Source: Xanthostigma xanthostigma (Eukaryota; Arthropoda; Insecta; Raphidioptera; Raphidiidae). From it: a DNA stretch of 64,000 bases. The position numbers and the translations under genes are program-made. The stretch spans positions 6,944,001 to 7,008,000 of the forward strand of contig OY754473.1 in the NCBI GenBank assembly GCA_963575645.1, in the 5' to 3' direction. Position 1 is the first letter of the stretch. Each line of letters opens with the position of its first letter. Below, piece by piece: positions 10,401-21,383 of this stretch. Below the pieces are notes generated by a model that saw nothing but the letters and a program-made list of their open reading frames with translations, did no database searches and had not been told where the DNA came from.

Positions 10401-13400
10401 ATGACGACACATTTTCTGCAGCCGTCTCTTGTACTATTAATTCTCAATGATACTAACCATACGAGAAAAGTTGGAACACAAATCATAAAGTTGGAATTTC
10501 ATTGATAGAAAATGTAATTGATATGGTGGACTAAGATATCAAAATTCAGAGGCGGCAAAAATTGAATAGCCTACAGGCGGCAATTCTGTAAATCCGCCAC
10601 TGGATCCAACGGCATAACCATTACGCCACGGCTGCCTAATACCTGTAGTGGTGTTATCACGGTATACAAGTGTAGCACTTGTTTTATGGATTACACTATT
10701 GCACATACCGCTAAACTAGCGGTATGTGCTTTATTATCGCTTTGTGCGTCAGAGCTGACTTTCGTTCATATAAGAAGTTATATTTAAGTTAATTTCACAC
10801 GAAATCCATTCAAATTGAAGCTTTTTGAAAAGAGGAGATTCTAATCTATAAAATAGAACCATTTTTAAATCAATTTGAGTTCATAAATACTATTAAAATT
10901 GTAATTGAAAATCACAAACAGCAGTTGTCGGTTGGTCTGTACGTACGTACGTCACGACTCTACAGATCGCAATTTTGGTCGGATTGCCTTGGGTTATATT
11001 TTATTCACTTTGTTTACTATCAGACCAGAACCCTATTTAAATTCACTAAAATGTGTTCAGTAGTTTAATTTTTATAAACAGTTTTATTTTTTATTATTTT
11101 TGACAGCTAATATAGTTTAAAAATAGTTGGCAAAACCAAAAGTGCACATCCCGCAAGTTTTCCACTGTAGGTATGATAAAAAAAACAAAATTGAAAAGAT
11201 ATTTTTAAAAAATTTAAAGAAATAAATAATTCAAAATTAAAAAAATATTTTTTTAAATTTGAAAAAAAAAAATAAGAACTATGTAGGTATACATAATATA
11301 ATATATAATTAATATCAAGTGGAATAAAATGGAATAGAAAAAAAAAAATAAAAATCCAATTATTTCGGAAGGAATCGAACCCAGGACCTTACTGTTGTGG
11401 GTCTGATGACATACCCATTACGTTACGAAACTTGCTAAGCATTCTACTGTTATTACGGTATACAAGTGTAGCACTTGTTTTATGGACATTTACACAGTAA
11501 TTATTATATTGTTTTTTCAAACTATTGACTGTCAAAAAATAATAAAATAAAACTGTTTATAAAAATTAAACTACTGAACACATTTTAGTGAATTTAAATA
11601 GGGTTCTGGTCTGATAGTAAATAAAGTGAATAAAATATAACCCAAGGCAATCTGACCAAAATTGCGATCTGTAGAGTCGTGACGTACATACGTACGTACA
11701 TACGTACGTACATACGTACGTACATACGTACAGACCAACCGACGACTGCTGTTCGTGATTTTCAATTACAATTTTAGTAGTATTTATGAACTCGAATGGA
11801 TTTAAAAATGGTTCTGTTTTATAGATCAGAATCTCCTCTTTTCAAAAAGCTTCAATTTGAATGGATTTCTAGCGAAATTAACTTAGATACAACTTCTTAT
11901 GTGAACGAAAGTCAGCTCTGACGCGCAAAGCGATAATAAAGCACATACCGCTAGTTTAGCGGTATGTGCAACAATATAATAATCGCTGTGAAAATATAGT
12001 GTAATCCATAAAACAAGTGCTACACTTGTATACCGTGATAACACCACTAGACGTATTAGGCAGCCGTGGCGTAATGGTTATGCCGTTGGATTCCCAAGGG
12101 CAAGGTCCTGGGTTCGATTCCTTACGGTATCATTGACTTTTTTCTTTTTTTTTTCTTTTTATTTTGTTTTATTTTATTCCACTTGATATTAATTATATAT
12201 TATATTATGTATAGTTCTTAATTTTTTTTATTTTTGCAAACTTAAAAAAAAATATTTTTTCAATTTTTAATTATTTATTTCTTTAAATTTTTAAATCTTT
12301 TTAAATTTATTAAAAATATTTTTTAATTGTTATTTTTTTATCATACAGTGGAAAACTTGCGGGATGTGCACTTTTGGTTTTGCCAACTATATTTACCAGC
12401 AATTATTATATTGTTTTTAAACTATTATAGCTGTCAAAAATAATAAAAAATAAAACTGTTTATAAAAATTAAACTACTGAACACATTTTAGTGAATTTAA
12501 ATAGGGTTCTGGTCTGATAGTAAACAAAGTGAATAAAATATAACCCAAGGCAATCCGACCAAAATTGCGATCTGTAGAGTCGTGACGTACGTACGTACAT
12601 ACGTACAGACCAACCGACAACTGCTGTTTGTGATTTTCAATTACAATTTTAATAGTATTTATGAACTCAAATTGATTTAAAAATGGTTCTATTTTATAGA
12701 TTAGAATCTCCTCTTTTCAAAAAGCTTCAATTTGAATGGATTTCGTGTGAAATTAACTTAGATATAACTTCTTATATGAACGAAAGTCAGCTCTGACGCA
12801 CAAAGCGATAATAAAGCACATACCGCTAGTTTAGCGGTATGTGCAATAAAGTTTTTTTTAATAGATTTTTTTGTGACAAAATTTTCTGTAAAAAATCCAA
12901 TATCATTAGGAGATTTATAAAGTTAAAAATTAAAAAAAACTTTAACATGTAGTCTTATGGAAAATATGTCAAGCTAGCATGCAAACGGTACATTTTAATT
13001 TTTTGCAAATAACCAAATAATGTCAGCAGTTCCGAAAACTAACTATGTAAAGCATCGATGTCTTACGCATATTTTATTTATTCCAATTTAATTAGGAGAC
13101 TTTTAATCAATAAAAAAATTATTAAACCTTAGCACTTTTTGATTATGGACTTTTATTCTTGACAATTTTAACAATTATAACTGAATTTTCAACTTTTTAA
13201 TGATTTAATTTAAATTTTTATTACTTCGTATTTCATTTTTTAGTTATTTACTGCAAAAAATATGTAAAATACAGATATTTACATAAATTTATTTTTTCTA
13301 ACCCAACTTTGTACAAAAAATTCAAAAGTTAGTCCATTAAGTAAAATACTGAAATAATTAATATTAAAAAAAAATTATTTATTCAACACGCGTGAGTAAT

Positions 13401-14992
13401 ATGTAATTTCGGGGCCCTGCTAAACGTGGGAGAAATAATATATTACTTCACTATAGTGTAATAATGAATTTTCTGGCGTGGGAGAAATCATATATTACTT
13501 CACTAGTGTAATAATGAATTTTCTGGACCAATAGAAACTCAGTAGCAAGCCCAAGCGCTAAATAATGAAAAAAACTGCAAGTAGCTTCTGGACCAATAGG
13601 AGCGTGGTAGGCGGTATTGTATACTTATATGAAAACAGCATCGCAATTCAGCGAAATCATGGCAATCTTGTGTATACACTGACGGTGGTACGTCAATCAA
13701 TGAAGTGATTTATTATTTTTCCCTCTTTTATCAGGGCCCCGATTACATATTACTCCTGCTAGTTGAATAAAGTATTATGTGCGACTATTGATCGAAGGAG
13801 AATATTCCACTCGCGTGTGTTTTACCGCACTCGCTGCGCTCGTGCGGCAAATTTCACGCTCATGGAATCTTCTCCTTCTCTCACTAGTCGCACAATATAC
13901 TATTATTTATGCCTTTATGACTATAATTTATTAATTAAAATGTGTTGCTGCAATTTAAACAATGTCGGTCCGACAGGACCGCACTTACAAATTTTAAGAA
14001 AACTCCAGTTTGCGGATATAAATTTTCTGACTCAAGATGTTGGATTGACAATAATATTGCAATTATGAAAAAAAGCGTATTTTAAAGGGTGTATTAAGTG
14101 GTATTTTTTTCTTATTGATCAAAAACTGTTTACATAATAAAGCCACACTGTCTGCAATCGCAGGGTTTGGCAGTACGACCCGAGTTTTAATTATTTTTGC
14201 ATCGGGTTTTTTTTTCGAAATTTTGTTAGATCCTTTAAACCCGTGGCTCAATTTGATGAGCACAATTCTCTCTGCAGATGGAGAAGAATCAAAATTTGGT
14301 TTATACTTACCTGATATAAAATTAGGGCCCTGTGTTGTTGTAGTAACGAAACTGGCTATTTTTACATAAGCTATTTTATATTTTTTTGCTAACAATTCAT
14401 TAATTCTCTTAAATCTGTATTGAATTTCGTCCATCATTATCATCAATTCAATTATTACCAGAATGGAAAAACATAGAGGCAATATTTCCAGTATATAAGC
14501 GATTTCTTCTCTAAATACGTTATTCCAAATTATAAAATCAAACCCGATCAAAACTATATAACTAATAAAACCAAGCGCTAACTGCATTATATTTTTGCTG
14601 TGCCGCTTTTTGTAATATTGTACAGTACTAATGTTCAATTTTGCATCAACTTTGGTGATTTGTTGCTTGATATCAACAATGCTATTTCGGTTATAAATAG
14701 TCAGACTGATATTGAAAATGGCTGCCACATAATTCATGAATATTGTACAATTATCTAAAATTGTTGCTGCGGAAAATGCACTGATTCCAGTTAAGAAATT
14801 GTCTTTCATAAGATTTAATTGATTATTTGAGTAAAAGCCAAGGACCATCAAAGAAAAAATCAAAACAATTTTATAGATTATTTGAAATTTTGTAATTTTG
14901 ACAATTTCTCTTTCACTTGAAATGCTGTAATGTGCCAATCCCATTACGTTCAGGGTTACACGAAAAAAGTTACAGTTAGTGATTAAAAACAT
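7467..14992 (-). CDS. gustatory receptor gene 3 (subfamily A)
   Basis: Exon 1 is 14311-14992, exon 2 is 8939-9165 and exon 3 is 7467-7736. The joined frame is open for 392 residues. The introns have GT/AG ends and are phase 1 then phase 0. TM1 is near residues 38-56, TM2 82-102, TM3 134-156, TM4 167-190, TM5 250-270, TM6 290-308 and TM7 365-388. The stretch DEIQYRFKRINELL after TM4, the QLCDTLN..GFNILL segment in exon 2 and the C-terminal TTYLIVLLQWKK identify the insect gustatory receptor family, whose members form cation channels in sensory dendrites. The start aligns with genes 4 and 5 (MFLITNCNFF). Reading on past the donor at 14310 gives an accidental 309-residue frame, which is not the protein. 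Intron 1 is over 5 kb because of nested transposon insertions. The ligand is unknown. Confidence 0.88.
7737..8064 (-). other. part of intron 2 of GR gene 3
   Basis: This is AT-rich intron sequence. Nothing was recognised in it before the repeat that starts near 8065. Confidence 0.5.
8065..8832 (+). mobile_element. dispersed repeat with embedded tRNA-Lys-like segment, copy 2
   Basis: This is the second full-length copy of the repeat at 6662-7257, lying in intron 2 of gene 3. Its tRNA-like part at 8330-8401 keeps CTCTTAATCTCAGGGTCGTG, matching the Lys CTT anticodon loop, but it has mismatches in the acceptor stem. It ends GAAACCGGACGGGACCGCTA. Both copies lie within 2 kb of each other in the same orientation. 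Confidence 0.65.
8850..8932 (+). repeat. GAAGAAGTTTTACTTCAG repeat fragment beside gene 3 exon 2
   Basis: The fragment GAAGAAGTTTTACTTCAGT followed by GTGTGGTCTAAAACACAC abuts the exon 2 donor of gene 3. A close match sits in the corresponding position by the exon 2 donor of gene 7 (39652-39705). The GGTCTAAARCAC core resembles part of the tRNA-like head at 3030-3112. Confidence 0.45.
9646..10602. mobile_element. hAT-like non-autonomous element nested in unit X
   Basis: The terminal inverted repeats are CAGTGGCGGATTTAC and GTAAATCCGCCACTG. They are flanked by a perfect 8-bp duplication, GATCCAAC, at 9638-9645 and 10603-10610. An 8-bp duplication and CAG-starting ends are typical of hAT transposons. 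It interrupts the tRNA-like part of the first X unit. The interior of about 957 bp has no long reading frame. Confidence 0.8.
11680..11732. repeat. expanded TACG microsatellite
   Basis: A run of alternating ACGT and ACAT tetranucleotides lies inside one Y unit. The other Y copies (10940-10955, 12586-12606, 20429-20453) carry shorter runs at the same place, so length varies between copies. Confidence 0.75.
13378..13766. mobile_element. TIR element, GAGTAATATGTAAT ends, copy 1
   Basis: The left end TTCAACACGCGTGAGTAAT..GGGGCCCTG and the right end CAGGGCCCCGATTACATATTACTC..GTTGAA are long imperfect inverted repeats. A second copy at 23090-24026 contains an additional MITE. There is no coding capacity. 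Confidence 0.55.
13767..13912. mobile_element. hairpin MITE, GTATTATGTGCGAC type
   Basis: The ends GTATTATGTGCGACT and AGTCGCACAATATACTATT are inverted repeats around a GC-richer interior (CCGCACTCGCTGCGCTCGTG). It abuts the preceding TIR element, and the pair is repeated together near 23090-24155. The + frame at 13763-14068 that runs through it is not a gene. Confidence 0.45.
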
Positions 14993-15455
14993 GTTGAAAT
15001 TTTAAAGTTATAGATCTACAAAGTTATTATATTTTTACTTTTATAAGAAAGACTTTTTAGATTTTTTTTACGAATTAGTTTGTTTTTATCATTTCATTAA
15101 GAATTCCCGTAAATATTCAAATTTTGTCTACTGGTCAATTTTATTAGAAAAAATTGTACTGTTTGGTTCAAAATTTTCCCGAAAAAAAAACAAATGACGT
15201 TTAATCTGACACACAAAATACGTAAGGAGAAACTTTTTTCTTACTGGCCATGAAATTATAATATAATAAAACAATAATTGTTTCATTTTGTTAGTTTTAT
15301 TATGCTAATCAAAAACCTCGGTTAAGATATCAATCAATCAATAATATAATTGATGTTAACAAAATAAAAATTAATTATCTTAAGTGCTTTTATCTTAAGA
15401 AATGACGGTGAAAATAAATTAATTTATATAATAAACTCGCGTAATGATCTATATA
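14993..15455 (-). other. upstream region of GR gene 3
   Basis: This AT-rich sequence contains the shared upstream block (15369-15409). A CGTAAGGAGAAACTTTTTT stretch near 15221 loosely resembles the AAAGGAAAACTT motif before genes 4 and 5. No gene was seen. Confidence 0.5.
15369..15409 (-). promoter_or_regulatory. shared upstream block, gene 3 copy
   Basis: On the plus strand it reads TTAATTATCTTAAGTGCTTT then TATCTTAAGAAATGACGGT, about 380-420 bp upstream of the gene 3 ATG. It is one of four similar copies (genes 1, 3, 4, 5). The function is inferred only from conservation among paralogues. Confidence 0.45.
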
Positions 15456-15458
15456 TAC

Positions 15459-15988
15459 AGGATGATTCCAAAGCTGACGTTTCCTTTCACCAGCGAATAG
15501 GGCTTCAACAAATAAGATATTTTTTCCGTTGGCGCTTTTTCGAAATATCAGCATCAACGGAGATGCAGGGTGTTAAAGTTTTTATTTTTTTACTCGAAAA
15601 CGGTGCGCCGTACCAAAAAATAATAAAAGAGCTTTTCTTTTTAGAATTAAACAAGAAGTTTAATGACAATTTTTATTTTTTGAAAAATCAATGGCGTACC
15701 ATTTTTTTTCTTAAAAAAAACATTAAACAGCTTTTTTCTACTCGCGCCACTGGTCAACCCAAAAAAATTTTGTTTATTGAAGAATTTCCCTCCCACGTAG
15801 CTAAATTAAATATCTCAAGTGGTTTGGCAGTTATTAATAAATTTTAGTTTTTTAAATAAAACTTTGACACCTTGTATCTCCGTTGATGTTGATATTTCGA
15901 AAAAGCGCCAAAGGAAAAAAAATCTTATTTGTTGAAGCCCTTATTTGCTGGTGAAAGGATAACGTCAACTTTGGAATCACCCTGTATA
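15459..15988. mobile_element. MITE with about 120-bp inverted repeats (ACAGGATGATTCC ends)
   Basis: The left arm runs ACAGGATGATTCCAAAGCTG..GGGCTTCAACAAATAAGATA and the right arm is its imperfect reverse complement ending GGAATCACCCTGTATA. A TA-rich target flanks it, in keeping with a Tc1/mariner-type element. The + frame at 15563-15847 is an artefact of the low-complexity centre. Confidence 0.6.
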
Positions 15989-16230
15989 GTACAGTATTTA
16001 AAAAAACAACTCGGGTTGCAATGCCAAATTTTTCCGATGTTATAGCAGTTTTCTAGAAGCATATTAAATTGGAATAGATTGAAATCAACAAAAACCGTAA
16101 GATATATAAGACTTGCCCGTATAAAAAAAATGGATTATTACAAAATTCGAAGTCGTCGTAATGTTTGTCACAATCTTAAATGGCCAGCTGCTGCTTTTTT
16201 GCACAACGGAAGTTGAACGGAAGTGTTACA

Positions 16231-19200
16231 CTATTTCTTCCATTGCAACAACACAATCAAATATGTCGTTAACGTGGTTAAAATAGAACAAATCAAGCTT
16301 CTATCGATTTTGAAAAACCCACAGGCTGTCAAAAACAAATTCCTGTTAACAACTTGAACTGAAAATAACTTTAAAAGTTTTCTTGTAGAACTGCTAGTGT
16401 TTTCGGGAAGTTCGCCGATCAGCTTGTCTATTATTTGTGCAGTTAGATTTGCTTCTCTGCAAACAAAATGGCAGGCAGCAGATAAGATGTACACCATTAT
16501 CTGAAAAAAAAATAATAATTTGAGAAAATCATCACTTTAGCTATACAAGAAAATTTCTGTATTTGAGGAATAGAAACAAACAAGAAAAATTCCGAATCTC
16601 AGTCGAAGAGTAACTATGCTAAATTTCAAGTCAATCGTGTTTTGGAAATTGCGTGATGAGTCAGTCAGTCAGTTGGTATTGTTTCGTTTATATTTATATC
16701 ATATATATTAATACGCTAAAGTTAAAGATGTTTGCCTCCCTTTATAGAAAAAACCTTACAATTTCTCCACATAAATTATATATCATTTTACAGATAATTG
16801 CTTGCTCTACTGACATCGACAACTAAAAAATTTATTATTGCTTTTGTTTTTGTAAATTAATTAAAATACAGCAACGCTGAACAACGTCTGCCATCTGACG
16901 GCTTTAATTTTGAAACAACGTCAACACTTCGATCTGTCATCTGACCTTGTAATACAACAGACACAATACTGCATACAGCCATCTGACGGCTTTAATTTTG
17001 AAACAGCGAACAACGCTGAACAACGTCACAGCAATGCTACATGAAGCCATCTGACGGCTTAGCTCAACGCTTTTGCTACTTGCGCCTCTATATGACAATT
17101 TTAGTAAAATATTTCTTCGATCTGTCATCTGAGCTTCATTTTGTAATACAACAAAAAGAAGAACGTTATAAGCAGTGTGCAAAATTAGAAACGAATTGAA
17201 TACCTGCCATCATATTTAAAAAATAATTTTGTAAAGTGATAATTATTATACTTATTTAGTGCGAATAATTCGCACAGGTCACACTAGTGTATATACGCTC
17301 GACAGTTGAGGTCATTGCGACATCCTTCCTAAGCTGCTTACCAATAAATAAGAGAGCCATACAACAGTAAGACATATGAAATAATTCTTGTTCAATCCCA
17401 AATTTACTTGTACGTAGTCATTCAACATGAAAATTAATGAATCATAAGTGTATATAACAAGAAGAGCGGAAATTTGAATAATTACAAGCAGAATATTGAA
17501 CCCAATAGCTTCGTTAAGTAGATTCAAAGTATCGCATAATTGATTGTGAGATTGCATCAACGTCTGTGCTGAAAAAAAATCATGATTGATTATTACTATT
17601 TGAACGCAAGAAAAAAAATGTGCTATAGTTTAAAACCCCGCTGCAAAAAAGAGGATTGTAAGAAGTTTAAATTCTCTGTGGTTATGTAGCTCCAAAACGG
17701 ATGAATTGATTTCAATCTGGGTTTTTTTGTTTGCTGGTATTTTAGAGACGGTTCTTAGCTATTCTTGATTGAAATCGGTTCAGCCGTTGCAAAGATTTTC
17801 AGCTCTTATGTCAATTCGTATAGAAATCTCGGCCACCTTTACCGCTAGAAATTTTGAGCAAGAGCACAAAGAATCAGTTTTTTATTAGTTAGTTTAAAAA
17901 AACTAAATTAACAAACCCCTTAATTAGAAATTCACATCTTTATAAAGTACGGAACCATTAATAAAAATTATAAGTTTAAATAAAATCGTGTAAAAATATA
18001 TTTATAAAAAGTTTCACTACGCTTGTGTATCCTGCAACACACGACTTTTTTAATTCATAAATAATAAATGCGTAGTCTGTGAGTGTTGGTTTTCATTTTG
18101 GAAACGTAGCCTTTTTAATTTTAACTTAATATTTCCTGGTAAGCTTTTAAGCTTTTTATGACTTCTTTTTATGCCCGTGACATGAGGAAAATTACTTTTT
18201 ATTACTCATGCGGGAAAAGTGGTATCTTTACGCATGCTGTTACGGTTGAAAAGTAGCTATTTTCATTTGCGTGCGGAAACTTTATTTGTCGCACTCAGAG
18301 CCCTCGCGCCCTATAGTGCGATGTGTGCGATGCACGCGGGCGGCACATTCAAGGGGCGGCAAATGGCCTAGTTGTGTTATGTTTTTTGTACTCTATAGAA
18401 AAAATATATAACTGATATTATATCAATTTTATTTGCATACTCAAGCCTGCGTGAAAACTCTTACGAGTAGTTATTTATTTTTTAATGAAATTCGAATTCG
18501 AAATATTTCGCGCGCAGTTTTCGATTCGATAGTTAGTTCACATCAACGCGTATAGACAGGGCGCCCCTATCGGGAGATTCCCGCGTATGTTTATATCTTG
18601 AATTTTCCTGTCGATTCCTGCAAGAGTGCGAGTGAAGTAAAGTATTTTTCAATCAACAAATACTTTTTCCTAATTGATAAACTAATGATTATTTTGACTT
18701 AAAGAATTCTCTCAGCTCAGCGGTGAAACTAAATTTTTCTCTCATTCATAAGTACGACAGGAGAAGAACGCCGTGAAAAATCGCACGAAGTAAACTGTTT
18801 TTGTAGAGAACAGTTTACTCCGCGGAGTGATTTTTTTAACGTGAGAGAATTTTTGAAGTTCACTCTGTACGGAGTGAATTTTCAAAATTCACTGTTTAAT
18901 GTGTTTCATTTTAATTGAATATATTCAAATTTATATAATCAAATTTAGCTCCATGTTTCAATGATTGTGTTTCGTTTTTGTGTTCGACTTTTTTAAAATC
19001 ATTTTTGCTTAAAAATTATTTCATCCCGCTTTTGTCCTGATTAAAAATTTGACTCATTTTTACTTTTAGCCTATCATTTGTAAAGTATCTTTCACTGTTA
19101 CATTTTTCACATTTTTATTTGTTTTCAAAAATTAATTATCTTATTAGTATTTTTACCTGTCCAAATCGTTTTGTAATGACGATGTGAAGTGAAGCATTGT

Positions 19201-21383
19201 TGCATTTCAGGAAAGTAATAAAAGAGAAAAAACCTTCGGGAGCACAATTTTGGCAACTTAAGAAAATTAGGCAAGAAGAAAAAAACAAAATGTCTGATTC
19301 TATGAAGAAGTATTTGCACTTACAGTATTAGTTATTTAGGATTTTTAACGTTTTTCAATTTGACATATCGTCTAGTGAGTTTATCCCCAATAAGGGGCGT
19401 CAATTATGAAATATGAATCCGCACGCGGGCGGCGTGAGGCCTTACGAGGGCCCTGGTCGCACTGCAATTATTGTTTGCCGCACGCAAATTCAGAGAAAAA
19501 ACAAAATAATAACGGTGTTAATGTCAACGAAACAAACTGTCATTTGAAGCAGATTTGAGGTTAAAATTTTCGATTATGGACTTTTATTCTTGACAATTTT
19601 AACTGAATTTTCAACTTTTTAATGATTTAATATTAATTTTTATTATTTCTAATTTCTTTTTTTAATTCGTAATAAAATTTTAATTTTAATTTAATTCGTA
19701 ATAAAAAATAGTATGTGCAACTCGTACGGCATTGTCGATTGCCCCCTCAAGTGAATGAGCGCACTCGCGCTCAACTTCGCTTTCGTGGGCAATCGACAAC
19801 TTGCCGCACTAGTTGCACAATATACTATTCCAGTGACACAACAGTGCCCACTTTGATACATACGTTACTAAACCGAAAACAATATGCTAAAATAGTTGGC
19901 AAAACCAAAAGTGCACATCCCGCAAGTTTTCCACTGTACATATTATAATGAAAAAAAATTGAGAAAATAGATTTAAAAAAAAAAACAATTAAAAAAATAG
20001 AAAAAAAAATAAAAATAAAATGGAATAGAAAAAAAAAATATTACTTGGTGTCAGCGGGAATCGAACTCGGCACCTTGCTATTACTGGACTACGCGTTTAA
20101 CCACTCGGCCATTCTGATATCCCAGCTTGCGTTGTTATTATGGTATAGAAGTGGAGCAGTTATTCTACGTAATACACTACATTACAATAACAGTAATAGA
20201 TATTTTTTTGTTTTCTTAAGGTTTTTTATTGCACATACCGCTAAATTAGCGGTATGTGCTTTATTTTAACTATTAGCTGTCAAAAATAATAAAATAAAAC
20301 TGTTTATAAAAATTAAACTACTGAACACATTTATGTGAATTTAAATAGGGTTCTGGTCTGATAGTAAACAAAGTGAATAAAATATAACCCAAGGCAATCC
20401 GACCAAAATTGCGATCTGTAGAGTCGTGACGTACGTACATACGTACATACGTACAGACCAACCGACAACTGCTGTTTGTAACTTTCAATTAAAATTTTAA
20501 TAGTATTTATGAACTCGAATTGATTTAAAAATGGTTCTATTTTATAGATCAGAATCTCCTCTTTTCAAAAAGCTTCAATTTGAATGGATTTCGTGTGAAA
20601 TTAACTTAGATATAACTTCTTATATGAACGAAAGTCAGCTCTGATGCTCAAAGCGATAATAAAGCACATACCGCTAATTTAGCGGTATGTGCAATTTAGA
20701 TTATACTTACCTGATAGAAAAGTAGGGCCACATGTTGTTGTAGTTACAAAAATTCCAATTTTTACATAAGATATTTTATACTTTTTTCCCAACATTTCAT
20801 TAATTCTTTTAAATCTGTATTGAATTTCATCAAACATTATTACCCAATCAACTATTGCCAGAATGGAAAAAGATAGAGGCAATATTTCAAAAAAATAAGC
20901 GATTTTTGCATTATATAAGCTATCCCAGACTATAAAATCAAAAGCCATTAAGGTAACTAAACAAATACTAGCAAAAATTAACAAAATTATATTTTTTAAG
21001 TGTAGTTTTTTATAATTGTGAACAATGTTCAATTTTGCATCAACTTTAGTGATTTTTATATTAATGTCAAACATGCTATTTCTGTTATGAATAGTTAGAT
21101 AGATATTCAAAATGGCTGGCAGATAATTTATGATAACCGTATAATTATCTAGATTATTTGCTGCGGATAATTCAATGATTTCTTTAAAGCTAGTGCTTGC
21201 CAAATGGTTTAATCTGTGTCTTGTATAAAATCCAAGAAGCGTCAACGAAAAAATTAAAATAATTTTGTACATTATTTGTAGTTTTGTTATCTTGACGATT
21301 TCTCTTTCAGCTGAAAAGCTGTAATACGCCAATCCCATTATATTCAGGACTCCACGAAAAAAATTATTAGTGATAAAAAACAT
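16231..21383 (-). CDS. gustatory receptor gene 4 (subfamily A)
   Basis: Exon 1 is 20711-21383, exon 2 is 17342-17568 and exon 3 is 16231-16500, joining in frame to 389 residues. Exon 1 starts MFFITNNFFRGVLNIMGLAY and carries four hydrophobic segments and DEIQYRFKRINEMLGKK. Exon 2 has MQSHNQLCDTLNLLNEAIG and exon 3 ends TTYLIVLLQWKK at a TAG. The last exon is close to those of genes 3 and 5 (about ten differences from gene 5 in 87 residues), while exon 1 is far more divergent. The exon 1 donor GTAAGT (20710-20705) is intact, although a Y-unit insertion ends about 16 bases beyond it. No disabling change was seen. Confidence 0.88.
16680..17292. repeat. 600-bp repeat with CCATCTGACGGCTTT motifs, copy 1
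   Basis: This block in intron 2 of gene 4 matches 60770-61365 almost throughout, from TATTAATACG to GTGCGAATAATTCGCACAGG. It contains several short repeats of GCCATCTGACGG and CGATCTGTCATCTGA. The short minus frame at 16937-17182 is part of the repeat and has no recognisable domain. Confidence 0.65.
18296..19455. mobile_element. hAT-like non-autonomous element, CAGAGCCCTCG ends
   Basis: The ends are CAGAGCCCTCG and CGAGGGCCCTG (one mismatch as inverted repeats), flanked by the perfect 8-bp duplication GTCGCACT at 18288-18295 and 19456-19463. It lies in intron 1 of gene 4. The subterminal ACGCGGGCGGC motif occurs near both ends. The reading frames inside are short and unconvincing. Confidence 0.8.
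19706..19829. mobile_element. GC-rich hairpin MITE, AATAGTATGTGCAAC type
   Basis: The ends AATAGTATGTGCAACT and AGTTGCACAATATACTATT are inverted repeats. The interior has a second inverted repeat, GTCGATTGCC/GGCAATCGAC. It shares terminal motifs with 1936-2054 and 13767-13912 but has a different centre. Confidence 0.5.
19890..20694. mobile_element. X plus Y repeat pair beside gene 4 exon 1
   Basis: Unit X starts TAGTTGGCAAAACCAAAAGT and carries, on the minus strand, a tRNA-like segment (ATGGCCGAGTGGTTAA..GAGTTCGATTCCCGC) different from that in the 9-12 kb copies. A CACATACCGCTAAATTAGCG hairpin at 20230-20257 is followed by a reversed Y unit ending in the same hairpin at 20666-20694. The outer end is 16 bases from the exon 1 boundary of gene 4. 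Confidence 0.6.

Larger units (their letters stand above)
9338..12845. mobile_element. compound insertion of TAGTTGGCAAAACC and CACATACCGCTA units
   Basis: The left junction is AAATCTGAAA/TAGTTGGC and the right junction is GGTATGTGCAAT/AAAGTTTTTTT. The copy of the host repeat at 51885-52725 reads straight through as AAATCTGAAACAAAGTTTTT, which gives an empty site. The insertion is an alternation of unit X (TAGTTGGCAAAACCAAAAGT.., about 350 bp, carrying a tRNA-like CGAACCCAGGACCTT segment) and unit Y (about 440 bp, ending in the hairpin GCACATACCGCTA/TAGCGGTATGTGC and carrying a TACG microsatellite). X and Y each appear in both orientations. No transposase was seen. Confidence 0.65.
9166..14310 (-). 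other. intron 1 of GR gene 3, filled with nested repeats
   Basis: This intron of about 5.1 kb holds a repeat called Z here (about 9230-9337 and 12846-13380), interrupted by a 3.5-kb compound insertion at 9338-12845. That insertion itself contains a hAT-like element. Downstream are a TIR element at 13378-13766 and a hairpin MITE at 13767-13912. The rest is AT-rich. Confidence 0.6.
17569..20710 (-). other. intron 1 of GR gene 4
   Basis: The intron holds unrecognised AT-rich sequence (17569-18287), a hAT-like element (18296-19455), a hairpin MITE (19706-19829) and an X plus Y unit pair (19890-20694). A GATTATGGACTTTTATTCTTG stretch near 19574 matches part of repeat Z. Confidence 0.6.

Noticed and set aside
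14063-14992. 309-residue open frame as a complete protein
   Set aside because: It is exon 1 of gene 3 read past its GTAAGT donor at 14310. Paralogues confirm the exon end at 14311.
15563-15847. 94-residue plus-strand frame
   Set aside because: It sits in the centre of a MITE with 120-bp inverted repeats, has biased composition (Lys, Phe, Asn) and shows no family resemblance.
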